Source of the DNA: CAZOZP01 sp964584325
Lineage (GTDB): Bacteria > Bacteroidota > Ignavibacteria > Ignavibacteriales > Melioribacteraceae
Length of the DNA: 33,045 nucleotides
Direction: 5' to 3'
NCBI GenBank assembly: GCA_964584325.1
Contig: CAZOZP010000039.1
Location: 1-33,045, forward strand
This document shows positions 15,985-26,334 of this stretch, piece after piece; the first letter of the stretch is position 1; each line of letters opens with the position of its first letter. Below the pieces are notes generated by a model. That model searched no databases, was not told the DNA's origin, and saw only the letters and a program-made list of their open reading frames with translations. The position numbers and the translations under genes were made by a program.

Positions 15985-16056
15985 AATTGGCAGGTATAAT
16001 AAGTTTCAGCATTGTCGGGACTTATGCCTAATCACAAGCACCTTCACTATGCAATT

Positions 16057-18846
16057 TTATTTCACTAATAACATTCTCTTTGACTGAGTGAATCCGCCAT
16101 GGTTTATTTTATAAATGTACATTCCTGAGGCTAGAGAACTCGCATTAAATCTAACTTCATATTGACCTTTTATACGGAAATCATTTACTAATGTTGCTAT
16201 CTCCTGACCGAGAATATTATAAATTGAAAGTTTAATTTGTCCATCAGAAGGAATGGCGAATTTGATTGTTGTTTCAGGATTGAAAGGATTAGGGTAATTC
16301 TGCTCGAGTGAATAATCCTTAATAAAGTTGCTATTAAAATCATCTGCACTTAGAGTTTGAGTATCGACAATTAATGTATCTAATGTTGTTATGCCGGGAT
16401 CGGTAGCGATGTAAAAGTAGTCGCCTGATAGCAGTTCGGCTTCAGCATCCGGAAAATTAATAACTGCTTGCCAGGTTCTTTCAATCTTATTATTTAATTT
16501 TTCTTTGAAATATATATTCAGCTGCTTTGATCCTGCGTTGATAATTTCCTTGCATACAAAGTCAATATATTTATCTGTTGTTATATTCTTAACCTTAAAA
16601 TTAACCGGCATTTCGGGAACTATAGTAGTCTCAATTTCAGTTCCTTTTTTTCTTATTAAACTATCAGCAACAGAAGTATCTGCAATTGCATTAAAGAATT
16701 CAATTCTGTAGTCAAAAGGAGTAATAATTCCATCCTGTGAAGGATTGTTAGCATAATTGAATCTTGAGATAATATATTGATAATTCTCCTTGGCCGGATT
16801 AAAACCCGATAAAGCATTATCCAATTCAGTATCCGGATTCAGACAGCTAAAAGCCAACCCATCGAAAATTCTGCTTTCACTATCTCCGGAAAGAGTATCA
16901 TTGCTCATTATCCGTGAACTTGTTTGAATATCATCAACATTCAGCATGAGTTTTCTTCCCTGATTAAGAACAGCCTCCGAATAATCAAAAGTTAGTCTAT
17001 ATTTATGTCCGGTAACCGAATTACGGTTTACAAGATTAACATTGACCGGATTTTCGGAATACCATGATTTATACTCAATCAAATCCTGGCTTAATTGTTC
17101 CCTAAATGAAGATTTATAACAAGTCAGATTTAGTGAAGCAGAATGATATTCGTCTGATAGTCTGATTTCTATTGCAGCATAATTTTTATTCGGTAGTGCT
17201 GAAAAATCAATATTGTATTTTCTGATTGCGGTATCAGATGTTACCGCAAAGTTTGCAAACAGATAGTTATCATAATAGAACTCCAGTGTCATCGGTTTTT
17301 TTTCCATACTAATCATTCTCAGAGCAAATTCATAGCTGTCAGTAATTTCAAGATGACCTGAGAATAAATTCTTGTCATCAGTCAGCAAGAATGGTTTTTC
17401 GGAATTATTATCCGAATCAAATAAAACAGGAGCTGATAATTTGCAACCGATTATTTTTCCTTCTGAATTTTTGTGTACTATTAAGATATTTCCCGGTACA
17501 TCTTGTTGAATAAAATCTGATATAGTGTATGATCCGTCATTTTCCAGATTCGATTCTACTTCAACCAGGATGTTATCCTGAATATTATTCATATAAATGC
17601 TTATACTGCCGCCCGGTTCAGATGTAGTCCAGGTAATTGCAGAACCGTTCTTCACTGCTTGCCACTTACTGAGGTTTTGGATAACGATTGATTTATCTAC
17701 ATCGCGAAAATCAAATGATCTGTTCCAGCAGGCATTTGCATACAAAGTATTTATCATTAATTCGTTTTCGGTATCTCCATATACTGCTGCCATTGCTATT
17801 CGCTTTGTCTCTCCGGAATTTAACGAAAACAAATTTGAGGAATACAAATAATCAGGATTCCCAGGGAAGGGCAACAAAGTAACTGAACCGCTCGTAAATC
17901 TCTGCCATACTTCTTTATCATTATTTAAAGCAATATCATTACTTAAATCAAAACTTTCAATAGTATTAAAACCTGTTATTCCAGGAGATTCAAGCAAAGC
18001 ATCTCCCATAATACCTACTTTGTTCCATATTTCTCCCAAGTTATCTATATCTTTTACATATACACAATTGGTTCCACCGTCAAAATTTACAATTTCCTGA
18101 GTTGTGGATGGTCCGCCTCCGGCAACTCCGCCCTGGATAAACCCCAGAAATACATTTTCATAATTGTATATACTGTTATTTGTAATTTCATAAACTCTGA
18201 ACAGTATGTTTTTATAATAAGGATTATTTTGCTGTATATATCGTACTTTTACTGTAATTCCTACTCCTTTGATATTTGTATCAGCGGGATTTGGCAGGAA
18301 TCCATGATTTATATAAAATTCTTCATCTTCGGAATCGTTCATTACAAAAAAACTTTCTTTAGAAAAAAACAAGCCGGCTCCCAAAAAGCTATTCCAAACA
18401 TTCGATCCGTATTCGGGATGATCAGGCCACAAATTCGGCCATGAATTATAATCATCACTCACAGCAAACTGTACAGATTCAGGAACAAGATAACCCGGTA
18501 CCGGATTAAATCCCCAGAATCTGTTGGTAATCTGATTTCTCTCTTCAAACTGACCTTGTCTGATACCTCGTGAGATTATACTGCTGTAAATAGTATCTGG
18601 TATTCCGTTCCCATCGTAATCAGCAATCGGTACCTGAACGCCAACTACCGGTACCAGCTCATTACTCTGCATTTCAATACTGGGTCCGCCATAAAACGGG
18701 CCATTAATCAATCCGTCATTGTAAATCTGTGCGCTAATATCATTACTTTCCATATACGCAACCTTTAACAGAATCGGATTTGATTTTTGCGCAAGCACGG
18801 CAGCAGCAAAAATCATAACGGCCACAAAGCAGATTTTCAGTTTCAT
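16057..18846 (-). CDS. Large secreted T9SS cargo protein of unknown function
   Basis: I start this 929-residue protein at the ATG at 18846, which gives the signal peptide MKLKICFVAVMIFAAAVLAQ and has GGGGTTAAAATG ahead of it; an in-frame ATG 42 bases upstream would put a polar stretch before the signal and is unlikely. The N-terminal half (about 20-370) contains ADYDGNGIPDT, GYLVPESVQFAVSDDYNSWPNLWP and VRVYEITNNS-like segments recurrent in long exported proteins of this phylum. The middle has beta-sandwich-like modules with no named motif. The C-terminus is a T9SS type A sorting domain (LEQNYPNPFNPETTIKFAIPSDGQIKLSIYN to KRMLLVK) without the repeat insertions, useful as the unmodified comparison. 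It is alone on its strand between the DUF4143 gene and the pyruvate dehydrogenase operon. Confidence 0.8.
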   Translation of the reverse strand: MKLKICFVAVMIFAAAVLAQKSNPILLKVAYMESNDISAQIYNDGLINGPFYGGPSIEMQSNELVPVVGVQVPIADYDGNGIPDTIYSSIISRGIRQGQFEERNQITNRFWGFNPVPGYLVPESVQFAVSDDYNSWPNLWPDHPEYGSNVWNSFLGAGLFFSKESFFVMNDSEDEEFYINHGFLPNPADTNIKGVGITVKVRYIQQNNPYYKNILFRVYEITNNSIYNYENVFLGFIQGGVAGGGPSTTQEIVNFDGGTNCVYVKDIDNLGEIWNKVGIMGDALLESPGITGFNTIESFDLSNDIALNNDKEVWQRFTSGSVTLLPFPGNPDYLYSSNLFSLNSGETKRIAMAAVYGDTENELMINTLYANACWNRSFDFRDVDKSIVIQNLSKWQAVKNGSAITWTTSEPGGSISIYMNNIQDNILVEVESNLENDGSYTISDFIQQDVPGNILIVHKNSEGKIIGCKLSAPVLFDSDNNSEKPFLLTDDKNLFSGHLEITDSYEFALRMISMEKKPMTLEFYYDNYLFANFAVTSDTAIRKYNIDFSALPNKNYAAIEIRLSDEYHSASLNLTCYKSSFREQLSQDLIEYKSWYSENPVNVNLVNRNSVTGHKYRLTFDYSEAVLNQGRKLMLNVDDIQTSSRIMSNDTLSGDSESRIFDGLAFSCLNPDTELDNALSGFNPAKENYQYIISRFNYANNPSQDGIITPFDYRIEFFNAIADTSVADSLIRKKGTEIETTIVPEMPVNFKVKNITTDKYIDFVCKEIINAGSKQLNIYFKEKLNNKIERTWQAVINFPDAEAELLSGDYFYIATDPGITTLDTLIVDTQTLSADDFNSNFIKDYSLEQNYPNPFNPETTIKFAIPSDGQIKLSIYNILGQEIATLVNDFRIKGQYEVRFNASSLASGMYIYKINHGGFTQSKRMLLVK

Positions 18847-19032
18847 TTTAACCCCAATTATAGTATTGTTTATATTTTGATAAAACAACTAAATATTGTT
18901 ATAGAATATATTTCTATAATAATTTATTCGTATAATAATATATTTTTCAATAAAAGTACAGATATTTTTTGGTGATATTTATTGGCAGAATAAACCAGTT
19001 TGTCATTAAATTCCGAGAGGGTATTTGCAGTT

Positions 19033-19070
19033 GAAGAATCTCATCACATTTATCTGAGATGAGATTCTTC
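19033..19070 (-). terminator. Perfect 13-base-pair hairpin after lpdA
   Basis: GAAGAATCTCATC (19033-19045) pairs with GATGAGATTCTTC (19058-19070) over a 12-base loop, about 70 bases beyond the lpdA stop. It is the likely 3' end of the aceE-aceF-lpdA transcript, although no T-run follows on the minus strand. The rest of the 18847-19139 gap is very AT-rich and should hold the promoter of the 18846 gene. Confidence 0.5.
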
Positions 19071-19139
19071 GTTGCCAGCTCTTCACAATTAACCGTTTAA
19101 TACTTTTTGTGACAGCCTGACAAATTTGTATGAAGGTTA

Positions 19140-20552
19140 TTACTTCTTTTTATAGATGTGAGTACTCTGACCGAAAAACATTTCTGCTGTTTCCATTACT
19201 GTTTCTGAAAGAGTAGGATGAGGATGAATTGTTAATGCGAGATCTTTTGCCACTGCAGCCATTTCGATTGCCAAAGCTCCTTCGGATATCATCTCACCGG
19301 CACCCGGACCGGCCAGTCCCATCCCTAGTATTCTCTTGCTTTCAGGATCGCAGATAAGCTTAGTCATTCCGTCTATTCTGTCCATGGTTACTGCTCTTCC
19401 GCTGGCACCCCAGGGGAATTTTTGCACTTCTATACTTATGCCTTTTTTTAAGGCTTCTGTTTCTGTTAATCCCGCCCAGGCAACTTCCGGATCAGTATAA
19501 ACTACAGAGGGTATTACTTTGTGTTCGAAGGCGGACTTATGTCCTGCAATTACTTCAACCGCAACTTTTCCTTCGGCCGAGGCCTTATGTGCAAGCATCG
19601 GATTGCCAACAATATCACCAATTGCATAAATATTCGGATCTGTTGTCTGCATCATATCGTTTACTGTTACGAATCCTCTTTCGTCTGTACTCACCTTTGT
19701 ACTTTCGAGTCCCAAACCCTTTGAAACCGGTCTGCGGCCTACTGACATAAGTATTTTGTCATAAATCTTTTCACTTTCAGCTCCGCCTTCAGCGCTGAAT
19801 TTAACCTTCAGTCCTTCCGGTGTTTCTTCTATACTTACTACTTTTGTATTAAGCATAACTTCACTAAGTCTGCTTTTTAAGCTTTTCGAAAGAATATCTA
19901 TCAAATCTTTATCTGCACCGGGAACAAGCTGAGACATCATTTCCACAACACTTACTTTTGTACCCAGAGAAGAATAGACGCTTGCCATTTCCAATCCGAT
20001 AATTCCTCCGCCAAGTACGAGCATAGTTGAAGGAATTTCGTTTAGTTCCAGAGCTCCGGTAGAGTCAATCATCCGTGGGGAATCAATCCACAAGCCTAGC
20101 ACGCGTACTGGTTCAGATCCGGTTGCAAGCACTGCTTTATCAAAAAGAACTTCCCCGGAAGTTCCGTCAGTTTTTTCTACAAAAAGAGAATTTGAACCTG
20201 TAAATCTTGCTCTTCCCTGTATATAATTTATTTTTCTCTGTTTTACAAGCATTCCCGTTCCGCCTGTAAGTTTGGCAACTACTTTATTTTTGTAACGCCT
20301 CATTTGTTCAATATCGATTTTAGCTTCACCGAATTCAACACCCCAGGCTTTCGAATGCTTTGTTTCCTCAATTAACTTTGCCACGTGAAGAAGTGCTTTT
20401 GAAGGAATGCATCCTCTATAAAGACATACTCCCCCGGGATTTTTCTCCAAATCTATAAGTGTAACATCCATTCCTAAATCTGCGGCAAGGAAGGCTGCTG
20501 TATAACCTCCGGGACCTGCACCGATTACTGCTAATTTTATATTACTGCTCAT
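19140..20552 (-). CDS. lpdA: Dihydrolipoyl dehydrogenase (E3)
   Basis: A 470-residue flavoprotein that reoxidises dihydrolipoamide on E2 and passes electrons to NAD+. It shows the FAD-binding GAGPGGYTAA (11-20), the redox disulfide Cys43/Cys48 in GVCLYRGCIPSKA, the NAD-binding GGGIIGLEMASVYSSLG, the second FAD contact IYAIGDIVG, and the C-terminal catalytic pair His445 and Glu450 in HPHPTLSE. Length is normal. It is the last gene of the operon, 23 bases after aceF, so it is dedicated to the pyruvate dehydrogenase complex though it might also serve other 2-oxoacid complexes. Confidence 0.97.
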   Translation of the reverse strand: MSSNIKLAVIGAGPGGYTAAFLAADLGMDVTLIDLEKNPGGVCLYRGCIPSKALLHVAKLIEETKHSKAWGVEFGEAKIDIEQMRRYKNKVVAKLTGGTGMLVKQRKINYIQGRARFTGSNSLFVEKTDGTSGEVLFDKAVLATGSEPVRVLGLWIDSPRMIDSTGALELNEIPSTMLVLGGGIIGLEMASVYSSLGTKVSVVEMMSQLVPGADKDLIDILSKSLKSRLSEVMLNTKVVSIEETPEGLKVKFSAEGGAESEKIYDKILMSVGRRPVSKGLGLESTKVSTDERGFVTVNDMMQTTDPNIYAIGDIVGNPMLAHKASAEGKVAVEVIAGHKSAFEHKVIPSVVYTDPEVAWAGLTETEALKKGISIEVQKFPWGASGRAVTMDRIDGMTKLICDPESKRILGMGLAGPGAGEMISEGALAIEMAAVAKDLALTIHPHPTLSETVMETAEMFFGQSTHIYKKK

Positions 20553-20575
20553 TTTAATTCCTTATCTTTTGTTCA

Positions 20576-22219
20576 TTAAAGCGCAAGAAGCATAGGTTGT
20601 TCAAGCGCGGAAATAATCCACCTTAAGAATCTGGCACCGTCTGCACCGTCAATTATTCTGTGATCGTAAGAAAGTGAAAGAGGAAGCATAAGTCTGGGCA
20701 CAAACTCTCCGTCTATATAAACCGGTTCGTATGCACTTCTTGAAACTCCTAAAATTGCAACTTCAGGTGAATTTACAATTGGTGTAAATGCCGTGCCTCC
20801 GATTCCGCCGAGATTGCTGATGGTGAAATTCCCTCCCTGCATTTCTTCAATGGAAGTCTTTCTTGTTCTTGCTCTTTCAGATATCTGCTGAAGTTCAACA
20901 GCTATATCTATAATACTTTTTTTGTCGGCATCTTTCAACACAGGAACAATCAAACCTCGGTCTGTATCAACCGCAATACCAATGTTATAATACTTCTTTG
21001 TAATTATCTCGCTTCTCTCCATATCCACGCTCGAATTAAACTGCGGGAATTTCTTAAGAGCCGCTGAGGCAACTTTTATAAGCATGGCAGTAACAGTCAG
21101 TTTAGCACCGGATTTCTCGGCAAGTTTAGAATACTGTTTGCGGAAGTTTTCAAGATCGGTTATATCAGCTTTATCGAACTGAGTTACATGAGGTACACTA
21201 TTCCAGGCAGCAGACAGATGTTCCGCTGTTTTCTTTCTTATGTTATTCATCGGTATTTTTTCAACTTCACCCCATTTTGAAAAATCGGGAAGCTGAATTC
21301 CGGATATTACCGGAATACCGGAAACTGACTGAGATTTTGAAAGCTGCTCGTTTATATTCTTTGCATATAACTTAACATCTGTTTCAGAAATCCTTCCGCC
21401 CGGACCGGTTCCTCTTACCTGTACTATGTCAATTCCAATTTCTCTTGCAAATCTTCTTACGGAAGGTGAGGCCGGAACTGCTTTTACATTTATCTCTGAT
21501 CTGCGTAATGTATTCCTTGCTTCTTTTCTTGTAACCGGTTCTTCTTTAAACTGTTGTGGTAAAGTTTCCTTTGCCTGTACTACCGGTGTATCAGTATTTA
21601 CTGAAGCAGATTCAGATACCTCTGCGGCACCGGCCGGGTCTATAGTGAATAACGGTTGCCCTATCTGAACGGTATCTCCTGCTTTAACAAATACATCTTT
21701 AACAATTCCGGATATATCTGAAGGGACTTCAACAGTAGCTTTATCGGTTTCGATTTCAAGCACACCGGTTCCTTCTTCAATTTTTGAACCCGGGTTTACA
21801 AGAACATTTGTAATTACAGCCTGCGTTATATTCTCTCCCAGTTCAGGTAACTTAAACTCGGCAGCACTTTTTGCCGGCACTTTAGCTCCCTGCTTTTGAG
21901 GCACATCCGCAGGTTTAACAGCCTGAACTAAGGCAGGTTCTTCTTTTTTCCCGGCAGGAGGAATTTCTTCAACTGCAGCTACTGATGAACTAAGAATAAG
22001 TATTACATCACCCACATTTATTTTTTTTCCGGCTGATGCTCTTATTTCTGCAACAACACCTTCTTCTTCAGACGGCACCTCAACAGTTGCCTTGTCAGTT
22101 TCTATTTCCAGAAGTCCCTGTCCTTTTGATATTTTATCCCCGACAGAAACAAGCACATTTATAACATCTGCCCCTGATATATTTTCGCCTAATTCCGGTA
22201 GTTTTATTTCTTTAGTCAT
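20576..22219 (-). CDS. aceF: Pyruvate dehydrogenase E2, dihydrolipoyl acetyltransferase with two lipoyl domains
   Basis: A 547-residue E2 core subunit that transfers acetyl groups from lipoamide to CoA. There are two lipoyl domains (residues about 2-78 and 121-195), with lipoylated Lys43 and Lys160 in ETDKATVEVPS; each is followed by an Ala/Pro/Glu-rich linker. The peripheral subunit-binding domain is about 250-285 (SPSVRRFAREIGID, GTGPGGRISETDV). The catalytic domain (about 315-547) has the active-site His520 and Asp524 in SYDHRIIDGADGARF. Two lipoyl domains are fewer than the three of the E. coli enzyme but common elsewhere. It lies between aceE (25-base gap) and lpdA (23-base gap). Confidence 0.97.
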   Translation of the reverse strand: MTKEIKLPELGENISGADVINVLVSVGDKISKGQGLLEIETDKATVEVPSEEEGVVAEIRASAGKKINVGDVILILSSSVAAVEEIPPAGKKEEPALVQAVKPADVPQKQGAKVPAKSAAEFKLPELGENITQAVITNVLVNPGSKIEEGTGVLEIETDKATVEVPSDISGIVKDVFVKAGDTVQIGQPLFTIDPAGAAEVSESASVNTDTPVVQAKETLPQQFKEEPVTRKEARNTLRRSEINVKAVPASPSVRRFAREIGIDIVQVRGTGPGGRISETDVKLYAKNINEQLSKSQSVSGIPVISGIQLPDFSKWGEVEKIPMNNIRKKTAEHLSAAWNSVPHVTQFDKADITDLENFRKQYSKLAEKSGAKLTVTAMLIKVASAALKKFPQFNSSVDMERSEIITKKYYNIGIAVDTDRGLIVPVLKDADKKSIIDIAVELQQISERARTRKTSIEEMQGGNFTISNLGGIGGTAFTPIVNSPEVAILGVSRSAYEPVYIDGEFVPRLMLPLSLSYDHRIIDGADGARFLRWIISALEQPMLLAL

Positions 22220-22244
22220 ATCAAGCTCAAAATTAAATTATAGA

Positions 22245-24923
22245 TTAACTCTTTTGCGGATTCTTTTTATCCGGATTTATTCCCAGTTTTTTCATTGCTT
22301 TCTTTAGTTCTTCTGCTTTCAGTTTCCCTTCAGTAAACAAGGAATAAAGGGAAGCATAAACTATATGTTTTGCATCCACTTCAAAGTGGTCTCTAAGGGA
22401 ATCGCGAGAATCGCTTCTGCCGAATCCGTATGTGCCTAACGTACGAAGCGGGGCAGGCAGATACTTTGAAATGGAATCCGCAAGTATCTGAATATAATCT
22501 GATGCTGCAATGAATACACCCTCTTCATTCTTTGTTATCTCCTTAACATACGGCAGGCGTTGTTCTTTATCAGGATGCAGCATATTCCATCTTTCTGTTT
22601 CCATAGCATCAAGTCTTAATTCTTTATAGCTGGTAACACTCCAAACATCGGCAGATACATTATATTCTTCTTCAAGTATTTTCTGAGCTTTAATTACTTC
22701 ATTCAAAATAGCTCCGCTTCCGAGCAGCTGGACCTTCTTATCAGAATCTTTGATATTTCCTGTAATGAGCTTGTACATACCCTTGAGGATACCTTCCTTA
22801 GCATTTTCAGGTATTTGGGGCATCGGATAATTTTCATTCATTACAGTAATATAGTAGAAAAGATTTTCCTGTTTTTCATACATCCTGTGAATACCGTCTC
22901 TGATAATCACTGCCAGTTCATAAGCATAAGCAGGATCGTAAACCTTAAGAGTAGGGATTGGATATGCAAGAAGCGGACTCTGTCCGTCCTGATGCTGGAG
23001 TCCTTCACCTGCAAGAGTTGTTCTGCCGGCAGTTCCGCCAAGCATAAATCCTTTCACTCTCATATCCGCAGCAGCCCAGGCAAGGTCGCCGATTCTCTGA
23101 AATCCGAACATAGAATAATATATGAAGAACGGAATAGTATTAACCGCGTGTGTGGCGTAGGCTGTTCCGGCGGCAATGAAAGATGACATTGACCCGGCTT
23201 CGGTAATACCCTCTTCAAGAATTTGTCCGTCTTTAGCTTCTTTATAATAAAGAAGACTATCTCTGTCAACCGGCTCATATAACTGACCAACGTGCGAATA
23301 TATCCCCACTTGTCTGAAAAGGGATTCCATACCGAATGTTCTAGCCTCATCCGGTACAATGGGAACTATGAGTTTACCAACTTCTCTGTCTTTAAGCAGC
23401 TTTGTGAGAATCCTGACCGCAACCATTGTTGTGGATACTTCACGTCCTTCAGTTCCCGTATAGAATTCCTGAAAGAGTTCCTCGCTCGGGGTTTGCAGTT
23501 TCTGGTTTTGGACAACCCTCTTTGGAACATATCCTCCTAAGGCTTTTCTTCTTTCCTTAAGATAGATTATTTCCGGACTGTCTTCGGCAGGTCTGTAGAA
23601 CGGAGCATTGGCTACTTCATCATCAGAAATAGGAATTCCGAATCTGGTTCTGAATTCTCTTAATTCATCTTCGTTAAGTTTTTTCTGAGAGTGAGTTATA
23701 TTCTTTCCTTCGCCGGCTTCTCCTAATCCGTACCCTTTAATAGTGCGGGCAAGAATTACAGTTGGAGCACCTTTGTGTTCAACTGCCGCTTTAAATGCCG
23801 CAAAAACTTTTTTCGGATCGTGCCCGCCTCTTTTCATTTTTTCAAGCTGTTCATCAGTATAATGCTCAACCATCTTTGCAACTTCAGGGTATTTCCCAAA
23901 GAAATGCTTTCGGATATAAGCACCGCTTTCAACAATATATTTCTGCGATTCGCCATCTATAGATTCGTTCATCCTCTTTAGAAGTTGCCCTGTTTTATCT
24001 TTTTCTATAAGATAATCCCATTCCCCTCCCCAGATTACTTTAATAACATTCCAGCCCGCACCTCTAAACTGAGCTTCCAGTTCCTGCATAATGTTTCCGT
24101 TACCGCGAACCGGACCGTCAAGTCGTTGAAGATTGCAATTAATAACGAAAATAAGATTATCAAGTTTTTCGCGTGCTGCAAGTCCGATAGCTCCGAGTGC
24201 TTCAGGTTCATCTGTTTCACCGTCACCCAGAAATGCCCATACTTTAGTGTCAGTGCGGCGTTTCAGACCTCTGTCTTCAAGATATCGGTTGAATCTTGCC
24301 TGGTAAATAGACATTATAGGGCCTAATCCCATAGAAACAGTCGGGAATTCCCAAAAATCAGGCATCAGCCAGGGATGAGGATATGATGAAAGTCCGCCAT
24401 CGGGTTTCAACTCCCTTCTGAAATTAGAAAGTTGTTCTTTAGTTAATCTTCCTTCAAGAAATGCGCGGGCGTAAATTCCCGGGGCCGCATGTCCCTGAAA
24501 GTAAATCTGATCGCCTTCACCGTTTTTGTCTTTTCCTTTAAAGAAATGATTAAAACCGATTTCATATAAAGTAGCTGCCGAAGCGTAAGTGGATATATGT
24601 CCGCCTATACCGGGCGATTCCCTGTTTGCCCTTACAACCATTGCCATTGCATTCCAGCGTATCAGGCTTTTTATTCTTCTTTCTATTTCCCTTCCGCCCG
24701 GGAAAGCAGGTTCATTTTCAACCGGGATTGTATTTATGTATGGAGTATTTGCGGTAAAAGGAAGTTCAACACCGGATTCATAAGCATACATATCCAGATC
24801 GTGAAGCAATTCTTTAACTCTCTCGGGGCCGCCTGTCTGTAATACATACTCCAAAGATTCAATCCATTCTCTGGTTTCAGCTTCAATTGGATCGGGGTTA
24901 ATTATGTTCTTTGAGTCATTCAT
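22245..24923 (-). CDS. aceE: Pyruvate dehydrogenase E1, homodimeric type
   Basis: An 892-residue thiamine-diphosphate enzyme that decarboxylates pyruvate and acetylates the lipoyl groups of AceF. The cofactor motif GDGETDEPE (233-241) to NCNLQRLDGP (262-271) is present. His109, His145, His411 (NITHSQKK) and His644 (GLQHQDG) fall where the E. coli active-site histidines 106, 142, 407 and 640 would be, judging from memory of that sequence. The segment that reads QHEDGHSH in E. coli is QHQDGQSP here (643-650), a change outside the key histidine. Length matches the single-chain family, not the alpha/beta type. AGGAATTCTTATG precedes the start. It is the first gene of the aceE-aceF-lpdA operon. 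Confidence 0.97.
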   Translation of the reverse strand: MNDSKNIINPDPIEAETREWIESLEYVLQTGGPERVKELLHDLDMYAYESGVELPFTANTPYINTIPVENEPAFPGGREIERRIKSLIRWNAMAMVVRANRESPGIGGHISTYASAATLYEIGFNHFFKGKDKNGEGDQIYFQGHAAPGIYARAFLEGRLTKEQLSNFRRELKPDGGLSSYPHPWLMPDFWEFPTVSMGLGPIMSIYQARFNRYLEDRGLKRRTDTKVWAFLGDGETDEPEALGAIGLAAREKLDNLIFVINCNLQRLDGPVRGNGNIMQELEAQFRGAGWNVIKVIWGGEWDYLIEKDKTGQLLKRMNESIDGESQKYIVESGAYIRKHFFGKYPEVAKMVEHYTDEQLEKMKRGGHDPKKVFAAFKAAVEHKGAPTVILARTIKGYGLGEAGEGKNITHSQKKLNEDELREFRTRFGIPISDDEVANAPFYRPAEDSPEIIYLKERRKALGGYVPKRVVQNQKLQTPSEELFQEFYTGTEGREVSTTMVAVRILTKLLKDREVGKLIVPIVPDEARTFGMESLFRQVGIYSHVGQLYEPVDRDSLLYYKEAKDGQILEEGITEAGSMSSFIAAGTAYATHAVNTIPFFIYYSMFGFQRIGDLAWAAADMRVKGFMLGGTAGRTTLAGEGLQHQDGQSPLLAYPIPTLKVYDPAYAYELAVIIRDGIHRMYEKQENLFYYITVMNENYPMPQIPENAKEGILKGMYKLITGNIKDSDKKVQLLGSGAILNEVIKAQKILEEEYNVSADVWSVTSYKELRLDAMETERWNMLHPDKEQRLPYVKEITKNEEGVFIAASDYIQILADSISKYLPAPLRTLGTYGFGRSDSRDSLRDHFEVDAKHIVYASLYSLFTEGKLKAEELKKAMKKLGINPDKKNPQKS

Positions 24924-25226
24924 AAGAATTCCTGTTTTAATTAAACTTTATAAATAAAGACATAAGGTTTTATTTTAATTTCAATATTTCAAATTTAAGA
25001 AAAATAGATTCAATAAGAAATTATTTAGCCGTTTTCATGAATAAATTATGACATCTTTCTCATATTTAAATGTTATGGGATATAAGGCAGATTTATTTAT
25101 TAAAGACAGTAAGAAGAATTATAACGGAGATTAATAAAAAATTAATACTACTGATTAAGTTTTGTTTTATAAATACGATTATTTATACAATTAAATTGAT
25201 TCTGTTATTTATAGCTTTTGAAGAAT
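24924..25226. promoter_or_regulatory. Divergent AT-rich promoter region between aceE and a lipoprotein gene
   Basis: This 303-base stretch must contain promoters in both directions. It is strongly AT-rich with many A- and T-runs. I see no clear operator palindrome, riboswitch or PdhR-like site, and cannot place the promoters with confidence. Confidence 0.4.
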
Positions 25227-26276
25227 ATGAATTCAAGATTTAAAATGTTTTTTCTCACAATCCCGTTATTGCTCCAGGTTTCAATTTTTATCTCAGGCTG
25301 CAGCAAAGATTTTGTTACTTACACTAAGCTGATCGAAGAAAATACTGCTAAAGAAGTCAGTGTAAATCAAATAATATTAACCGGAGAAGCAGGTACGAGT
25401 GATGCAGAAATGTCAGGGTTAACCTGGTATCAAGATAATTTGTTTTTATTGCTGCAGTATCCGCACAGATTTACTGATATATCCGGAACCGGGAAATTCT
25501 TCAAACTTTCAAAGGCATATATAAACGATTATATAAACGGCTATTTTACATCTTTGGAGCCTGTTTCAGTTTTAGTTACCAACATTCCTCAAAATATTGA
25601 TGGCTTTGAAGGATTTGAAGCAATAGCTTTTAAAGAAAATAATGTTTATTTACTTCTTGAGGCAAAACAAAATTCGGTTGCCTGCGGATACATAATTTCA
25701 GGAATTATTAATAGCAATGCTTCAGAAATAACTCTGGATACAACTTCACTAATTAAAATAGACACTCCTGCTGATGTTGGAAATGCTTCTTTTGAATCTA
25801 TTGTTTTGACAGATAATTACATTCTTTGCATTTTTGAAGGTAACGGAAAAAATATTAATACTAATCCAGTTGCAAAAGTATTTAATTATGAATTGATCGA
25901 ACAACCTGAAATTGTTTTCCCCTCAGTTGAATACAGAATTACTGATGCCACTGCAATAACTGCCGATAAAAGTTTTTATGTAATCAATTATTATTACCCC
26001 GGCGATTCAAGTGTATATCTTCCGTCATACGATGAATTTTCCTGTATTTTCGACCGCCCGGGCTCTCATAAAGAGGAAAAGAGAACAGAAAGAATAATAA
26101 AGCTGCGTTATTACAACAACAGAATTGAGTTCGTGAATGTTCCGCCTGTTTATTTAGAGTTAAGAAATGATAATCTTAGCAGAAATTGGGAAGGAATTGA
26201 ATTATTATCTGAGAACACTTTTCTAATTGTAACAGATAAATTTCATGATACTTTCCTGGGTTATTTTAAGCAATAA
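25227..26276 (+). CDS. Lipoprotein, possible phytase-like or SdiA-regulated-like beta-propeller
   Basis: I prefer the ATG at 25227 (GAAGAATATG) to a TTG nine bases earlier. The 349-residue product has a lipoprotein signal with a good box, ISGC, at about residue 25. The mature part contains EMSGLTWYQDNLFLLLQ, GFEGFEAIAFKENNVYLLLE, NASFESIVLTDNYILCIFEG and RNWEGIELLSENTFLIVTDK: repeated Glu-Gly-Ile/Leu and Asn/Asp-rich turns as in phytase-like or SdiA-regulated propeller proteins. That comparison is by pattern only and I cannot name a substrate. It is monocistronic: divergent from aceE and convergent with the kinase gene ending at 26335. Confidence 0.7.
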   Translation: MNSRFKMFFLTIPLLLQVSIFISGCSKDFVTYTKLIEENTAKEVSVNQIILTGEAGTSDAEMSGLTWYQDNLFLLLQYPHRFTDISGTGKFFKLSKAYINDYINGYFTSLEPVSVLVTNIPQNIDGFEGFEAIAFKENNVYLLLEAKQNSVACGYIISGIINSNASEITLDTTSLIKIDTPADVGNASFESIVLTDNYILCIFEGNGKNINTNPVAKVFNYELIEQPEIVFPSVEYRITDATAITADKSFYVINYYYPGDSSVYLPSYDEFSCIFDRPGSHKEEKRTERIIKLRYYNNRIEFVNVPPVYLELRNDNLSRNWEGIELLSENTFLIVTDKFHDTFLGYFKQ

Positions 26277-26334
26277 ACAATAAAAATCTGCAGCTTTTTA
26301 CTGCTTCAGGAAATACTCAATAAAATCATATTCC

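Noticed and set aside
18847..18888. An upstream ATG for the 16057 T9SS gene
   Set aside because: It would place 14 polar residues before a standard signal peptide; the ATG at 18846 has a good ribosome site.
22815..23186. A 123-codon plus-strand frame inside aceE
   Set aside because: Antisense shadow of a complete E1 enzyme; no ribosome site or family features.
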